From the NCBI RefSeq assembly GCF_011605345.1, contig NZ_JAAOXM010000001.1:744001-808000 (forward strand): a stretch of DNA of 64,000 bases, in the 5' to 3' direction. The stretch comes from Burkholderia sp. D-99 (GTDB lineage Bacteria; Pseudomonadota; Gammaproteobacteria; Burkholderiales; Burkholderiaceae). A program made the translations under genes and the position numbers. Shown here in pieces: positions 26,098 through 33,705 of the stretch; within the stretch, counting starts at the first letter, position 1, and every line of letters starts with the position of its first letter. The notes under the pieces were generated by a model. That model worked only from the letters and a program-made list of their open reading frames with translations, was not told the origin of the DNA and did not search any database.

Positions 26098-28686
26098 TTA
26101 CTGCGAAGCCCCGGTCGCGTCGGGGGCGACCGGCACGGGCGGCTGGGCCGGTGCCGCCGAAGGGGCGGCGGCCGGTGCGGCACCGAGGCCCGCGCTGCCG
26201 CCGCTCGCCGGACTCGCCCCCGTTGGCGGCTGCGCGGGCTGCGGCTGCGATACGCCGGCCGACAGCGCGGCGGCCGACGCGGCCACTTCGGACGCCGGCA
26301 CCCATTCCTCGACGATCCCGCCGGACGCCGCTTCGGGCGCCGATGCCGCGAGGGCATCCGACGCCGCGCCTGCGTCAGCCTCGGGCGCCCGCTCCACCCG
26401 CTGCGTCCTGACCGGCGCGGGCGCCTTCTCCGGCTTGGGCGGGAACCACGTGTCGAACAGGTCCGTCACGCGCTCGCGCAGCGAAGCGAACCAGCCCGGC
26501 GACGGCTCGGTGTCGAATTTCGCCTTCGTGTCGACGATCCGGGCGCGCTGCGCACGCTGGAAGAAATCGCCGACGATCGGCAGCGCACTGTGCGCGCCCT
26601 GCCCCCAGTAATCGCTGCGCAACGTCACGCGGCCGTCGTCGAAACCGACCCACGCACCGGCCACGAGACCGGGCTGCATCAGGATGAACCAGCCGTCCGC
26701 GTTGTCCTGCGTGGTGCCCGTCTTGCCGGCCACGTCGCCGCGAATGCCGAAGCGCGTGCGGATGCTGCCGCCCGTGCCTCGCGTCACGACATCGCGCATC
26801 ACGCTGAGCAGCGTCTTGTCGGTTTCGGCGTCGAGCGCGCGCTCGGGCGGCGCCGACGCGTATTCGGCGAGCACGTCGCCCTGGCGGTTCTCGATGCGCG
26901 TCACCATCTGCGGCTCGACATACAGCCCGCCGTTCGCGATCGTCGCGTACGACGCGACCATCTCCTTCAGCGTGACCGGGCTCGTGCCGAGCGCGAGCGA
27001 CGGCACGCGTTCGAGCGGGCTGTCGCGCACGCCCATGTCGCGCGCGAGCCGTGCGACGGCGGCCGGCCCGACCTTCTCCATCACCTGCGCGGTAATCCGG
27101 TTGCGCGACAGCGCGACCGCGTCGCGCAGCGTCATAGGCTTGCCCGTGGGCGGCACGTCGTCGTTCGGCCGCCAGATCTCGCCGCCCTTCAGCGGGATCT
27201 CGACCGGCTGGTCGATGAACGTGTCGTCCGGCTTCATCCCGTTCGCGAACGCGACGCCATAGACGAATGGCTTGAACGTCGAGCCCGGCTGGCGTCGCGC
27301 CTGCGCAACGTGGTCGAACGGCTCGTTGGTGAAGTCGCGGCTGCCGACCCACGCGCGGATCTGCCCGTTGCGCGGATCGACGGCGAGGAAACCGGCCTGC
27401 ACGTCGGTCTTCGTCTTGCACAGCGCGCGCATGAAGCCGCGGTCAGCCGCGAGCAGCTTCATCGCGGCCGCATCGTCCTTGCCGGCGTCCTGCGCGGCCT
27501 TGTACTCCGGCGACTCGCGCATGAAGGTGCGGAATACCTCGTTGTCGGTACCGCAGCCGTCGCGGCCGCTCCACGCGTTGTTCGCGATGCCCTGCAACTG
27601 GTTGCCCTGCAGCATGAGCGCCTGCGTCGCCATCTGCTGCAGCCGCGAGTCGATCGTCGTGCGCACGATCAGCCCGTCCGAGTAGATGTTGTAGTCGTTG
27701 CGGTCGGCCCACGCGATCAGCCATTTGCGCAACTGCTGCGCGAAATGCGGCGCCGGGCCCGGCGGCTCCTTCTGGCGCTCGAAGTCGATCCGCAGCGGCC
27801 GGCGCTGCAACTGCGCGAACTGCGCTTGCGACAGCTTGCCGTACTTCACCATCTGGCCGAGCACCGTATTGCGTCGCTGCAGCGCGCGCTCGGGGTTCAG
27901 CACCGGGTTGTAGTAGCTGTTGCCCTTCAGCATTCCGACCAGCGTCGCGCTGTCGAGCACGTCGAGCTCGTCGGCCGACTTGTCGAAATAGGTGCGCGCG
28001 GCCATCTCGACGCCGTACGCGTTGTACAGGAACGGCACCGTATTCAGGTAGGTCTCGAGGATCTGGTCCTTGCTGTAGACGGCCTCGATCTTCAGCGCGG
28101 TGATCGCCTCCTTCACCTTGCGCGTGAGCGTCGGCGCACGGCCGATCTCGTCCGGATACAGGTTGCGGGCGAGCTGCTGCGTGATCGTCGAGCCGCCCTG
28201 GCGGCTGCCCGAGAAGGTATGGAGCGCGGCCGACGCCGTGCGCTTCCAGTCGAGGCCGTGATGCTCGTAGAAGCGGTGATCCTCGGTCGCGATCAGCGCG
28301 TCGACCATGTGCGGCGAGATCTGCTTGAGCGGCACCCACTCGCGGTTCGACGGCTTGAATTCGGCCAGCAGCTTGCCGTCGGCGGAGAGCACTTGCGCGG
28401 GCTGGTCGACGCGCGCCTTGCGGATGTCGCCGATGCCCGGCGTGAACGGAATCAGCACGACCACGTACACCACGAACAGCGCCGGCACGGCGGCAGCCGT
28501 GAGCAGCACGCCGCGGCGCGTCGGGTGGCGGACATGGTGCCACGCAACGGCGGTGAGAGGCTTGACCCTCGCGACGGCGGCAGCCGCGACGGGTTGGGCG
28601 CGCGCGACCCATCTGGCACAGAAGTCACGCACTGACGACACGTTTCGGCGATTCACGCGGGTGGAGCTCGGCTGAAAAGGGTGCAT
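26098..28686 (-). CDS. Penicillin-binding protein 1A (bifunctional peptidoglycan synthase)
   Basis: 862 residues from ATG 28686 (MHPFQPSS). One membrane anchor lies at about residues 61-80. The glycosyltransferase domain (GT51) has the catalytic E135 in ATEDHRFYEHHGLDW and GGSTITQQLARNLYPDE at 165-181. The transpeptidase domain has S469-T-F-K472, S527-R-N and K655-T-G. All catalytic motifs of both activities are present. An unusual Pro/Ala-rich, acidic tail of about 130 residues (PQPAQPPTGASP...) ends the protein and is likely disordered in the periplasm. It polymerises and cross-links peptidoglycan. Confidence 0.96.
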   Translation of the reverse strand: MHPFQPSSTRVNRRNVSSVRDFCARWVARAQPVAAAAVARVKPLTAVAWHHVRHPTRRGVLLTAAAVPALFVVYVVVLIPFTPGIGDIRKARVDQPAQVLSADGKLLAEFKPSNREWVPLKQISPHMVDALIATEDHRFYEHHGLDWKRTASAALHTFSGSRQGGSTITQQLARNLYPDEIGRAPTLTRKVKEAITALKIEAVYSKDQILETYLNTVPFLYNAYGVEMAARTYFDKSADELDVLDSATLVGMLKGNSYYNPVLNPERALQRRNTVLGQMVKYGKLSQAQFAQLQRRPLRIDFERQKEPPGPAPHFAQQLRKWLIAWADRNDYNIYSDGLIVRTTIDSRLQQMATQALMLQGNQLQGIANNAWSGRDGCGTDNEVFRTFMRESPEYKAAQDAGKDDAAAMKLLAADRGFMRALCKTKTDVQAGFLAVDPRNGQIRAWVGSRDFTNEPFDHVAQARRQPGSTFKPFVYGVAFANGMKPDDTFIDQPVEIPLKGGEIWRPNDDVPPTGKPMTLRDAVALSRNRITAQVMEKVGPAAVARLARDMGVRDSPLERVPSLALGTSPVTLKEMVASYATIANGGLYVEPQMVTRIENRQGDVLAEYASAPPERALDAETDKTLLSVMRDVVTRGTGGSIRTRFGIRGDVAGKTGTTQDNADGWFILMQPGLVAGAWVGFDDGRVTLRSDYWGQGAHSALPIVGDFFQRAQRARIVDTKAKFDTEPSPGWFASLRERVTDLFDTWFPPKPEKAPAPVRTQRVERAPEADAGAASDALAASAPEAASGGIVEEWVPASEVAASAAALSAGVSQPQPAQPPTGASPASGGSAGLGAAPAAAPSAAPAQPPVPVAPDATGASQ

Positions 28687-28774
28687 CGTACCAAACTCGC
28701 GCGGCCCGCCGACCCGTGGCGGCGTTGCGCGAGCATGCACCGCGTGGCCTTGCCGGCGTTTCGCACGCAAAAAA

Positions 28775-28805
28775 GGCGCGTGCCCCGTAACGGGAACGAC
28801 GCGCC
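28775..28805 (-). terminator. Rho-independent terminator of the hydroxyproline genes
   Basis: Arms GGCGCGT (28775-28781) and ACGCGCC (28799-28805) enclose a second short stem around CCCGTAACGGG. On the minus strand the stem is followed by TTTTTT. It lies 56 bases after the stop of the dehydratase gene. Confidence 0.75.
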
Positions 28806-28860
28806 AAACCTGGTACTACAACCGGGAAACCGCGCGAGGGCGGCCAATCGGCGCCGCTGC

Positions 28861-29868
28861 TCAGCGCACGAGGAAACCGTAGGTCAGCGGATCGCGTTCG
28901 TCGACGATCCAGTTCGCGAATCCGCAGATATGCGCGCTGCCCTCCACTTCCGGAATCACGGCCGGGATCTCGCCGACCGTCGTTTCGCGCAGCACGCGCC
29001 CCTTGAAGACCGTGCCGACGATCGATTCGTTGACGAGCGTGTCGCCGGCCGCGAGCAGCCCGCGCTGGTAGAGCTGCGCGACGCGCCCGCCGGTGCCCGA
29101 GCCCGTGGGCGAGCGATCGACTTCACGATCGGCGAACACGCAGCAGTTCGCCTGAGTCGAACCCGGATGGCGCGGCGCGTTCGCGATGATCGTGCCGTAG
29201 ATATGGTTGATCTCCGGAATCTCCGGATGCACGACCGGATACTTCGCGTTCGCGGCGGCCTTCACTTCCGCGCCGAAGCGGATCAGCTTTTCCACCGCCG
29301 CTTCGCGCACCGGCAGGTTGAACGGCGCGCCGTCGACGTAGAAGTAGAACGCGCCGCCGTACGCGATGTCACCGGTCACGGTGCCGAACGACGGTGTCTC
29401 GACCGAAACGTCGCGTTGCCAGATGAACGACGGCACGTTGACGAAGCGCACCGGCCCCGCATGCTCGCCATCCCACTTGACGAAAGCCTCGATGAAGCCG
29501 CACGGCGCGTCGATGCCGACCCGCGTTTCCGGCACCGTGCGCTGCACCCAGCCGAGTTCGACCGCAGCGGTCGACAGGGCGATCACGCCATGCCCGCAAT
29601 GGTCGCTGTAACCTTCGTTGTGCACGAAGATCACGCCGAAATCGGCATTCGGCGAGACCGGCTCGGTCAGGTAGCCGCCATACATGTCGGCGTGGCCGCG
29701 CGGTTCGAACATCAGCGCGCGGCGAATCTCGTCGGCGTTCTCCTTGAGCCACGCGCGGCGCTGGACGATCGTGTCGCCCGGCAGCCTCGGCAGCCCGCTC
29801 GTGACGATGCGGAACGCTTCGCCGCCTGTATGCACTTCGACGGTGGAAAGGGATCGGGAAATTTTCAT
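28861..29868 (-). CDS. Trans-3-hydroxy-L-proline dehydratase (proline racemase superfamily)
   Basis: 335 residues, cytoplasmic. The protein follows the proline racemase fold: MKISRSLSTVEVHTGGEAFR, GGYLTEPVSPNADFGVIF and SDHCGHGVIALSTA with the first catalytic cysteine C91. The second catalytic position reads DRSPTGSGTGGR, with Thr255 where racemases and 4-hydroxyproline epimerases have Cys. Cys/Thr pairs mark trans-3-hydroxy-L-proline dehydratases, which form delta-1-pyrroline-2-carboxylate. The reductase for that product is the likely role of the gene at 32182-33117. It lies 69 bp after the binding-protein gene in the same direction and ends at a strong terminator. Confidence 0.85.
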   Translation of the reverse strand: MKISRSLSTVEVHTGGEAFRIVTSGLPRLPGDTIVQRRAWLKENADEIRRALMFEPRGHADMYGGYLTEPVSPNADFGVIFVHNEGYSDHCGHGVIALSTAAVELGWVQRTVPETRVGIDAPCGFIEAFVKWDGEHAGPVRFVNVPSFIWQRDVSVETPSFGTVTGDIAYGGAFYFYVDGAPFNLPVREAAVEKLIRFGAEVKAAANAKYPVVHPEIPEINHIYGTIIANAPRHPGSTQANCCVFADREVDRSPTGSGTGGRVAQLYQRGLLAAGDTLVNESIVGTVFKGRVLRETTVGEIPAVIPEVEGSAHICGFANWIVDERDPLTYGFLVR

Positions 29869-29937
29869 GGTCGATCGGATGCGTGGAAACGAAGGACGGC
29901 GGTCGCGCCGCCGTCCGGTGACAGGCTGGTGCGGCGA

Positions 29938-31059
29938 TTACTTCGCGTACGGTTCCGGCAGGCCGTTGCGGATCACGTAGACGGTGGTCGGTGCGCCCTT
30001 CAGGTCGCCGTTCGCGTCGAACGAATAGGTGCCCGCGACGCCCGCATAGTTCGACTTCGCGAGCTGCGCGATCAGCTTCGCCTTGTCGGTGGTCGTCCCG
30101 GCCTTGACCATCGCATCGGCGAGCAGCTTCATCCCGTCGTAGTAGTTCACGCCGTAGACCTGCGTATCGGTGTGATACGTGTCGTGGTACTTCTTCAGGA
30201 ATTCGCGGCCGGCCGCCGTCTTCTCGAGCGCGACACCGCCCTGCGCGCAGTAGACGATCGATGCCGCGTCGCCCGCGACCTTGCCCATGTCCGCCGAGCA
30301 GATGCCGTCGCCGCCGAGCAGCTTCGCGCGCAGGCCGCGCTGCTTCATCTGCTTGGCCATCGGCGCGCCCTGTGCCGCATAGCCGCCGAGGAAGATCACG
30401 TCGGGGTTGCTGGCCTTGATCTTGGTGAGAATGCCGAGGAAATCGGTGGCCGACGAACTCGTGTATTCCTGGTCGACGATCTTGATCCCGTTCGCCTTCG
30501 CGACGTTCATGAACTGTTCGGCAACGCCCTGCCCGTACGCGGTGCGGTCGTCGATCACGGCGGCGGTTTTCGCGTTCAGCGTCTTCGCGGCGAACGTGGC
30601 CATCGTGCCGCCGAGCTGCTCGTCGCTCGCGCCGATCCGGAAGATGTTCTTGAAGCCCTGCTTGGTCAGCGCCGGGTTCGACGCGACCGGCAGCATCGGC
30701 ACGCCGGCAGTCGAGTACACGCGCGATGCGGGAATCGCGACGCCCGAGTTGTACGGCCCGAGCACCGCGACGACGCCCTTGTCGACGAGGTTCTGTGCCA
30801 CCTGCACGCCTGCCTTCGGGTCGGCCTGGTCGTCGTCGGAAACCAGTTTGAACGTGACGGTCTTGCCGGCGACCTTGACGCCGGCCTTGTTGAGTTCGTC
30901 GACGGCGAGGCGCGCGCCGTTTTCATTGTCCTTGCCGTTCGCGGCCTGCGGGCCGGTCAGCGGCGCCGAATGGCCGATCATCACGACTTCCTGCGCGTGC
31001 GCGGAAGTCAGCGCGCCGGCGGCGAGGGCCACCGAGAGCGCGGTAACGAGGTGTCGCAT
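29938..31059 (-). CDS. Periplasmic amino-acid-binding protein (LivJ/LivK type, Peripla_BP_6)
   Basis: 373 residues from ATG 31059 (MRHLVTALSVALAAGALTSA, signal peptide cleaved after AHA); AGGAG lies 6 bases upstream. The mature part matches branched-chain amino-acid type binding proteins: VVMIGHSAPLTGPQAANGKD, VVAVLGPYNSGVAIPASRVY, MLPVASNPALTKQGFKNIFR and DPKAGVQVAQNLVD. No permease or ATPase genes of the ABC system are adjacent, so it must use components encoded elsewhere. Its place between the dehydratase and the GntR gene suggests that it delivers hydroxyproline or a related amino acid. A perfect palindrome lies just before its ribosome site. Confidence 0.88.
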   Translation of the reverse strand: MRHLVTALSVALAAGALTSAHAQEVVMIGHSAPLTGPQAANGKDNENGARLAVDELNKAGVKVAGKTVTFKLVSDDDQADPKAGVQVAQNLVDKGVVAVLGPYNSGVAIPASRVYSTAGVPMLPVASNPALTKQGFKNIFRIGASDEQLGGTMATFAAKTLNAKTAAVIDDRTAYGQGVAEQFMNVAKANGIKIVDQEYTSSSATDFLGILTKIKASNPDVIFLGGYAAQGAPMAKQMKQRGLRAKLLGGDGICSADMGKVAGDAASIVYCAQGGVALEKTAAGREFLKKYHDTYHTDTQVYGVNYYDGMKLLADAMVKAGTTTDKAKLIAQLAKSNYAGVAGTYSFDANGDLKGAPTTVYVIRNGLPEPYAK

Positions 31060-31070
31060 GATGTCTCCTG

Positions 31071-31092
31071 ATTGGTTTTGTGTGAAACCAAT
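31071..31092. promoter_or_regulatory. Palindrome ATTGGTTT-N6-AAACCAAT before the binding-protein gene
   Basis: A perfect 8-bp inverted repeat lies 12 bases upstream of ATG 31059. TTGGT...ACCAA is the style of operators bound by FadR-branch GntR regulators, and such a regulator is encoded next door. A hairpin that limits translation is an alternative. Confidence 0.4.
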
Positions 31093-31142
31093 GTAGGACA
31101 CGCGTGGTCACCATGCAAGCAATTTCAAAATAAAATCTTCGA

Positions 31143-31166
31143 TTCTGGTCATTTTTCAGACCAGAA
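31143..31166. promoter_or_regulatory. Palindrome TTCTGGTC-N8-GACCAGAA (operator or terminator)
   Basis: A perfect 8-bp inverted repeat lies between the gntR stop and the binding-protein gene. A similar sequence sits at 32006-32029 in the divergent promoter, sharing 16 of 24 bases by my count. Recurrence favours an operator. On the minus strand it could instead end gntR transcription, but the following T-rich run is interrupted. Confidence 0.4.
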
Positions 31167-31180
31167 CGACGCCGGCGCGG

Positions 31181-31918
31181 TCACTTCGGCGCAATGTCGC
31201 GCCGCACGCGGCGGATGTGCTGCTCGACATAGAACGCCGCCGCGTCGGCGTCGCCCGATACGATCGCCTCGTAGATCAGCCGGTGTTCGGACACGTAGAG
31301 CCGGATCCGGCCCGCATCGTAGATGCCGTCGTCCTTCAACCGCTTCCACAGCGGCTGGTCCATCGTCTTCGCGACTTCGTCCGCGATCTTCACGATCAGC
31401 GCATCGCCGGTCATCAGCGCGAGCTGCCGGTGAAACAGCCGGTCGCTCTCGTTCCACAGCGCGCGCTGATGCGGATCGTCGACGTCGGTGATGGTTTCCA
31501 TCTGCGCCAGATAGCGTTCGGCGCCGGGGTCGGCCCGGCCGTGTTCGGCCGCGAGGCGCGCGATCGCAGGCTCGAGGATCAACCGCACGTCCAGCGTCGA
31601 CGTCGGGCTGAAATCGGCTTCGGACGCCCTGTGCATGTCGCCGCGCTGCGCGAGCACGTCGAGCGGCGACGCGACGACGTAGGTTCCCGAATTGCGCTTG
31701 GTGAACACGAGCCCCTCGTTCTGCAGCGCGCCGAGCGCTTCGCGCACGGCCGGCCGGCCGACCTGGAACAGCCCCGCAAGTTCGCGCTCGGACGGCAGCC
31801 GCGACTCGGCGGCGTAGCGCCCCGCGCGGATCTCGTCGCGGATCTTCTCGGCCACCTGCTCGTAGATCTGCAGCGGCTTGAAACCGCCTTCGAGTAAGTC
31901 GGGACGCGCGGACATCAT
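31181..31918 (-). CDS. GntR-family regulator, FadR/FCD branch
   Basis: 245 residues; GGAG lies 7 bases before ATG 31918. The winged helix-turn-helix is at residues about 15-80 (EKIRDEIRAGRYAAESRLPS, ERELAGLFQVGRPAVREALG). An all-helical FCD ligand domain follows (LDVRLILEPAIARLAAEHG, LFHRQLALMTGD, EHRLIYEAIVSGDADAA), with metal-ligand type His and Asp residues. Such proteins usually repress and are released by the pathway's substrate. It lies between the binding-protein/dehydratase genes and the divergent reductase gene, so it most likely controls hydroxyproline use and its own transcription. Confidence 0.9.
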   Translation of the reverse strand: MMSARPDLLEGGFKPLQIYEQVAEKIRDEIRAGRYAAESRLPSERELAGLFQVGRPAVREALGALQNEGLVFTKRNSGTYVVASPLDVLAQRGDMHRASEADFSPTSTLDVRLILEPAIARLAAEHGRADPGAERYLAQMETITDVDDPHQRALWNESDRLFHRQLALMTGDALIVKIADEVAKTMDQPLWKRLKDDGIYDAGRIRLYVSEHRLIYEAIVSGDADAAAFYVEQHIRRVRRDIAPK

Positions 31919-32005
31919 CGTGTGGCTCCTGCCCGGTCGCGGGCGTGAATCTGGAATGGGTTCGCACTATACCGGAGCGCGCCGGCATCGAGGCCATGAA
32001 GGCCC

Positions 32006-32029
32006 TTCTGGACAGATATTAGAACCAAA
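32006..32029. promoter_or_regulatory. Candidate GntR operator in the divergent promoter
   Basis: TTCTGGACAGATATTAGAAC followed by CAAA resembles the palindrome at 31143-31166. It lies between the divergent gntR (31918) and reductase (32182) genes, where an operator could control both. Confidence 0.3.
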
Positions 32030-32181
32030 ACCGGCGAGGCGCTTTATTTTCTGGGTTGCGGGTGGGCCAGCAAGTGGTATAGATTTGATCCACACTGCCC
32101 TGTGTCACGGTATCCGGCAGCCCTGTGGCGGGCGCGGCATGCGCCCGTCGTCCACGCTCACCGACGCATACGACGTACACG

Positions 32182-33117
32182 ATGACCGCTCTTTCCCCGA
32201 TTCCTGTTTTCGACGCGGCCGACACGGCCGCGCTGCTCGACTACCCGGCGCTGCTCGCCACGCTCAGGCAGGCCGTCGCCGACTATGCGGCGGGCGAGAT
32301 CGTCAGCCCCGAACGCCTGGTCGTGCCGCTGCAGGCCGGCGGCGTGATGCTGTCGATGCCGTCGAGCGCGCGTGACCTCGCGACCCACAAGCTCGTGAAC
32401 GTGTGTCCGGGCAACGGCGCGCGCGGGCTGCCGACGATCCTCGGCCAGGTGACCGCCTATGACGCGACCAGCGGCGAGATGCGCTTCGCGCTCGACGGCC
32501 CGACGGTCACCGGGCGCCGCACGGCGGCCATCACCGCGCTCGGCATCCAGGCACTGCACGGCGCCGCGCCGCGCGACATCCTGCTGATCGGCACCGGCAA
32601 GCAAGCGGCCAATCATGCGGAAGCGCTCGCGGCGATCTTTCCCGAAACGCGCCTGCACGTGCGCGGCAATCGTGCCGACAGCGCGGCCGCATTCTGCGCC
32701 GCGCACCGTGCGCACGCGCCGCGTCTCGTGCCGCTCGACGGCGACGCGATTCCCGATGCGATCGATGTCGTCGTGACGCTGACGACGAGCCGCACGCCTG
32801 TCTATCGCGAAGCCGCGCGCGAAGGCCGGCTCGTGGTCGGGGTCGGCGCGTTCACCGCGGACGCAGCGGAAATCGATGCGAACACGGTGCGCGCCAGCCG
32901 GCTGGTGGTCGACGATCCGGTCGGCGCCCGCCACGAAGCCGGCGACCTGATCGTCGCGCAGGTCGACTGGCAGCACGTCGCGTCGCTCGCCGACGTGCTG
33001 GGCGGCGCATTCGACCGCACCGGGCCGCTGCTGTTCAAGAGCGTCGGCTGCGCCGCGTGGGATCTGGCCGCGTGCCGCACCGCGCGCGATGCGCTGGACG
33101 CACGCCGGGCCGGCTGA
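32182..33117 (+). CDS. Ornithine cyclodeaminase/mu-crystallin family protein, likely delta-1-pyrroline-2-carboxylate reductase
   Basis: 311 residues from ATG 32182 (MTALSPIPVFDAADTAALLD). The OCD/mu-crystallin fold is clear: LQAGGVMLSMPSSARDLATH with a substrate-contact type lysine (HKLVNVCPGN), GEMRFALDGPTVTGRRTAA, and the Rossmann loop ILLIGTGKQAANHAEAL for NAD(P)H. Members of this family reduce cyclic imines to L-proline. With a trans-3-hydroxy-L-proline dehydratase encoded nearby, reduction of delta-1-pyrroline-2-carboxylate to L-proline is the natural role. Divergent from gntR. True ornithine cyclodeaminase activity is an alternative but has no supporting neighbours. Confidence 0.82.
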   Translation: MTALSPIPVFDAADTAALLDYPALLATLRQAVADYAAGEIVSPERLVVPLQAGGVMLSMPSSARDLATHKLVNVCPGNGARGLPTILGQVTAYDATSGEMRFALDGPTVTGRRTAAITALGIQALHGAAPRDILLIGTGKQAANHAEALAAIFPETRLHVRGNRADSAAAFCAAHRAHAPRLVPLDGDAIPDAIDVVVTLTTSRTPVYREAAREGRLVVGVGAFTADAAEIDANTVRASRLVVDDPVGARHEAGDLIVAQVDWQHVASLADVLGGAFDRTGPLLFKSVGCAAWDLAACRTARDALDARRAG

Positions 33118-33186
33118 TCCGGCAGCACGGCCCGCCTGCCGCACACGCGGCACGTCACACCGAGGCCGCTCCGGCGGTTTCCCGTA

Positions 33187-33214
33187 CGCGTTGTAGGAAT
33201 CGCCCTACAACGCG
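33187..33214. promoter_or_regulatory. 11-bp perfect palindrome upstream of the receiver-only gene
   Basis: CGCGTTGTAGG-AATCGC-CCTACAACGCG lies 71 bases before ATG 33285 and 69 bases after the reductase stop. There is no T tract on either side, which argues for protein binding rather than termination. The binding protein is unknown. Confidence 0.45.
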
Positions 33215-33263
33215 TCGCAGCGGCCTACATCAACTTCCAATTCGGCCGATTTCATTTTCGGCG

Positions 33264-33279
33264 GCGCAACACGATACTG
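33264..33279 (+). promoter_or_regulatory. Shared promoter-like string GCGCAACACGATACTG, second copy
   Basis: Identical to 3266-3281. Here it ends 5 bases before the ATG at 33285, so if GATACT is a -10 element the transcript would be leaderless or nearly so; a different start or role is possible. Confidence 0.3.
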
Positions 33280-33284
33280 CCGGC

Positions 33285-33689
33285 ATGAATGCCAGCCAGT
33301 TGCCCGCCACGCTCCGGGTGTTTCTCGTCGATCACGCCGTCGCCGTCCGGCAGCGGATCGCGCTGCTCGTCGGCGCGATCCGCGGCGTCGCCGTCGTGGG
33401 CGAGGCGGAAGACGGCCAGGACGCGTGGACGCATATCCGCAGCAGCCAGGCGGATGTGGTGATCGTCGACCTGCGGCTGGCGGACGGCAGCGGCCTCGAC
33501 CTGATCGGGACGCTGTCGAAGGCGGCGCCGCGCATCGTCACGATCGTGCTGACGAATCACTCGGCGCCGGCATTCAGAGAGGCATGCGCGTCGGCCGGAG
33601 CCGACTACTTCTTCGACAAGACCGTCGAATTCGACGCCGCATGCCGTGTCATCGAATCCCTGGTGCACGCTCACGCGCACCGCCCCTGA
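33285..33689 (+). CDS. Receiver-only response regulator
   Basis: 134 residues, all in one CheY-like receiver domain: D16 in FLVDHAVAVR, phosphate acceptor D62 in VVIVDLRLADGSGLDLIGTL, T90 in IVLTNHSAPA and K112 in DYFFDKTVEF. The usual second acidic residue next to D16 is replaced by His, which may weaken magnesium binding. There is no output domain, so it must act by contact with another protein. It is followed after 16 bp by the FNR-type regulator gene. No kinase is adjacent. The start was chosen because it matches the beginning of the receiver fold. Confidence 0.88.
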   Translation: MNASQLPATLRVFLVDHAVAVRQRIALLVGAIRGVAVVGEAEDGQDAWTHIRSSQADVVIVDLRLADGSGLDLIGTLSKAAPRIVTIVLTNHSAPAFREACASAGADYFFDKTVEFDAACRVIESLVHAHAHRP

Positions 33690-33705
33690 CGAGCCGGAGT
33701 GACTC

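Noticed and set aside
28861-29868. Calling the racemase-family gene proline racemase or 4-hydroxyproline epimerase
   Set aside because: The second catalytic cysteine is threonine, which fits the dehydratase.
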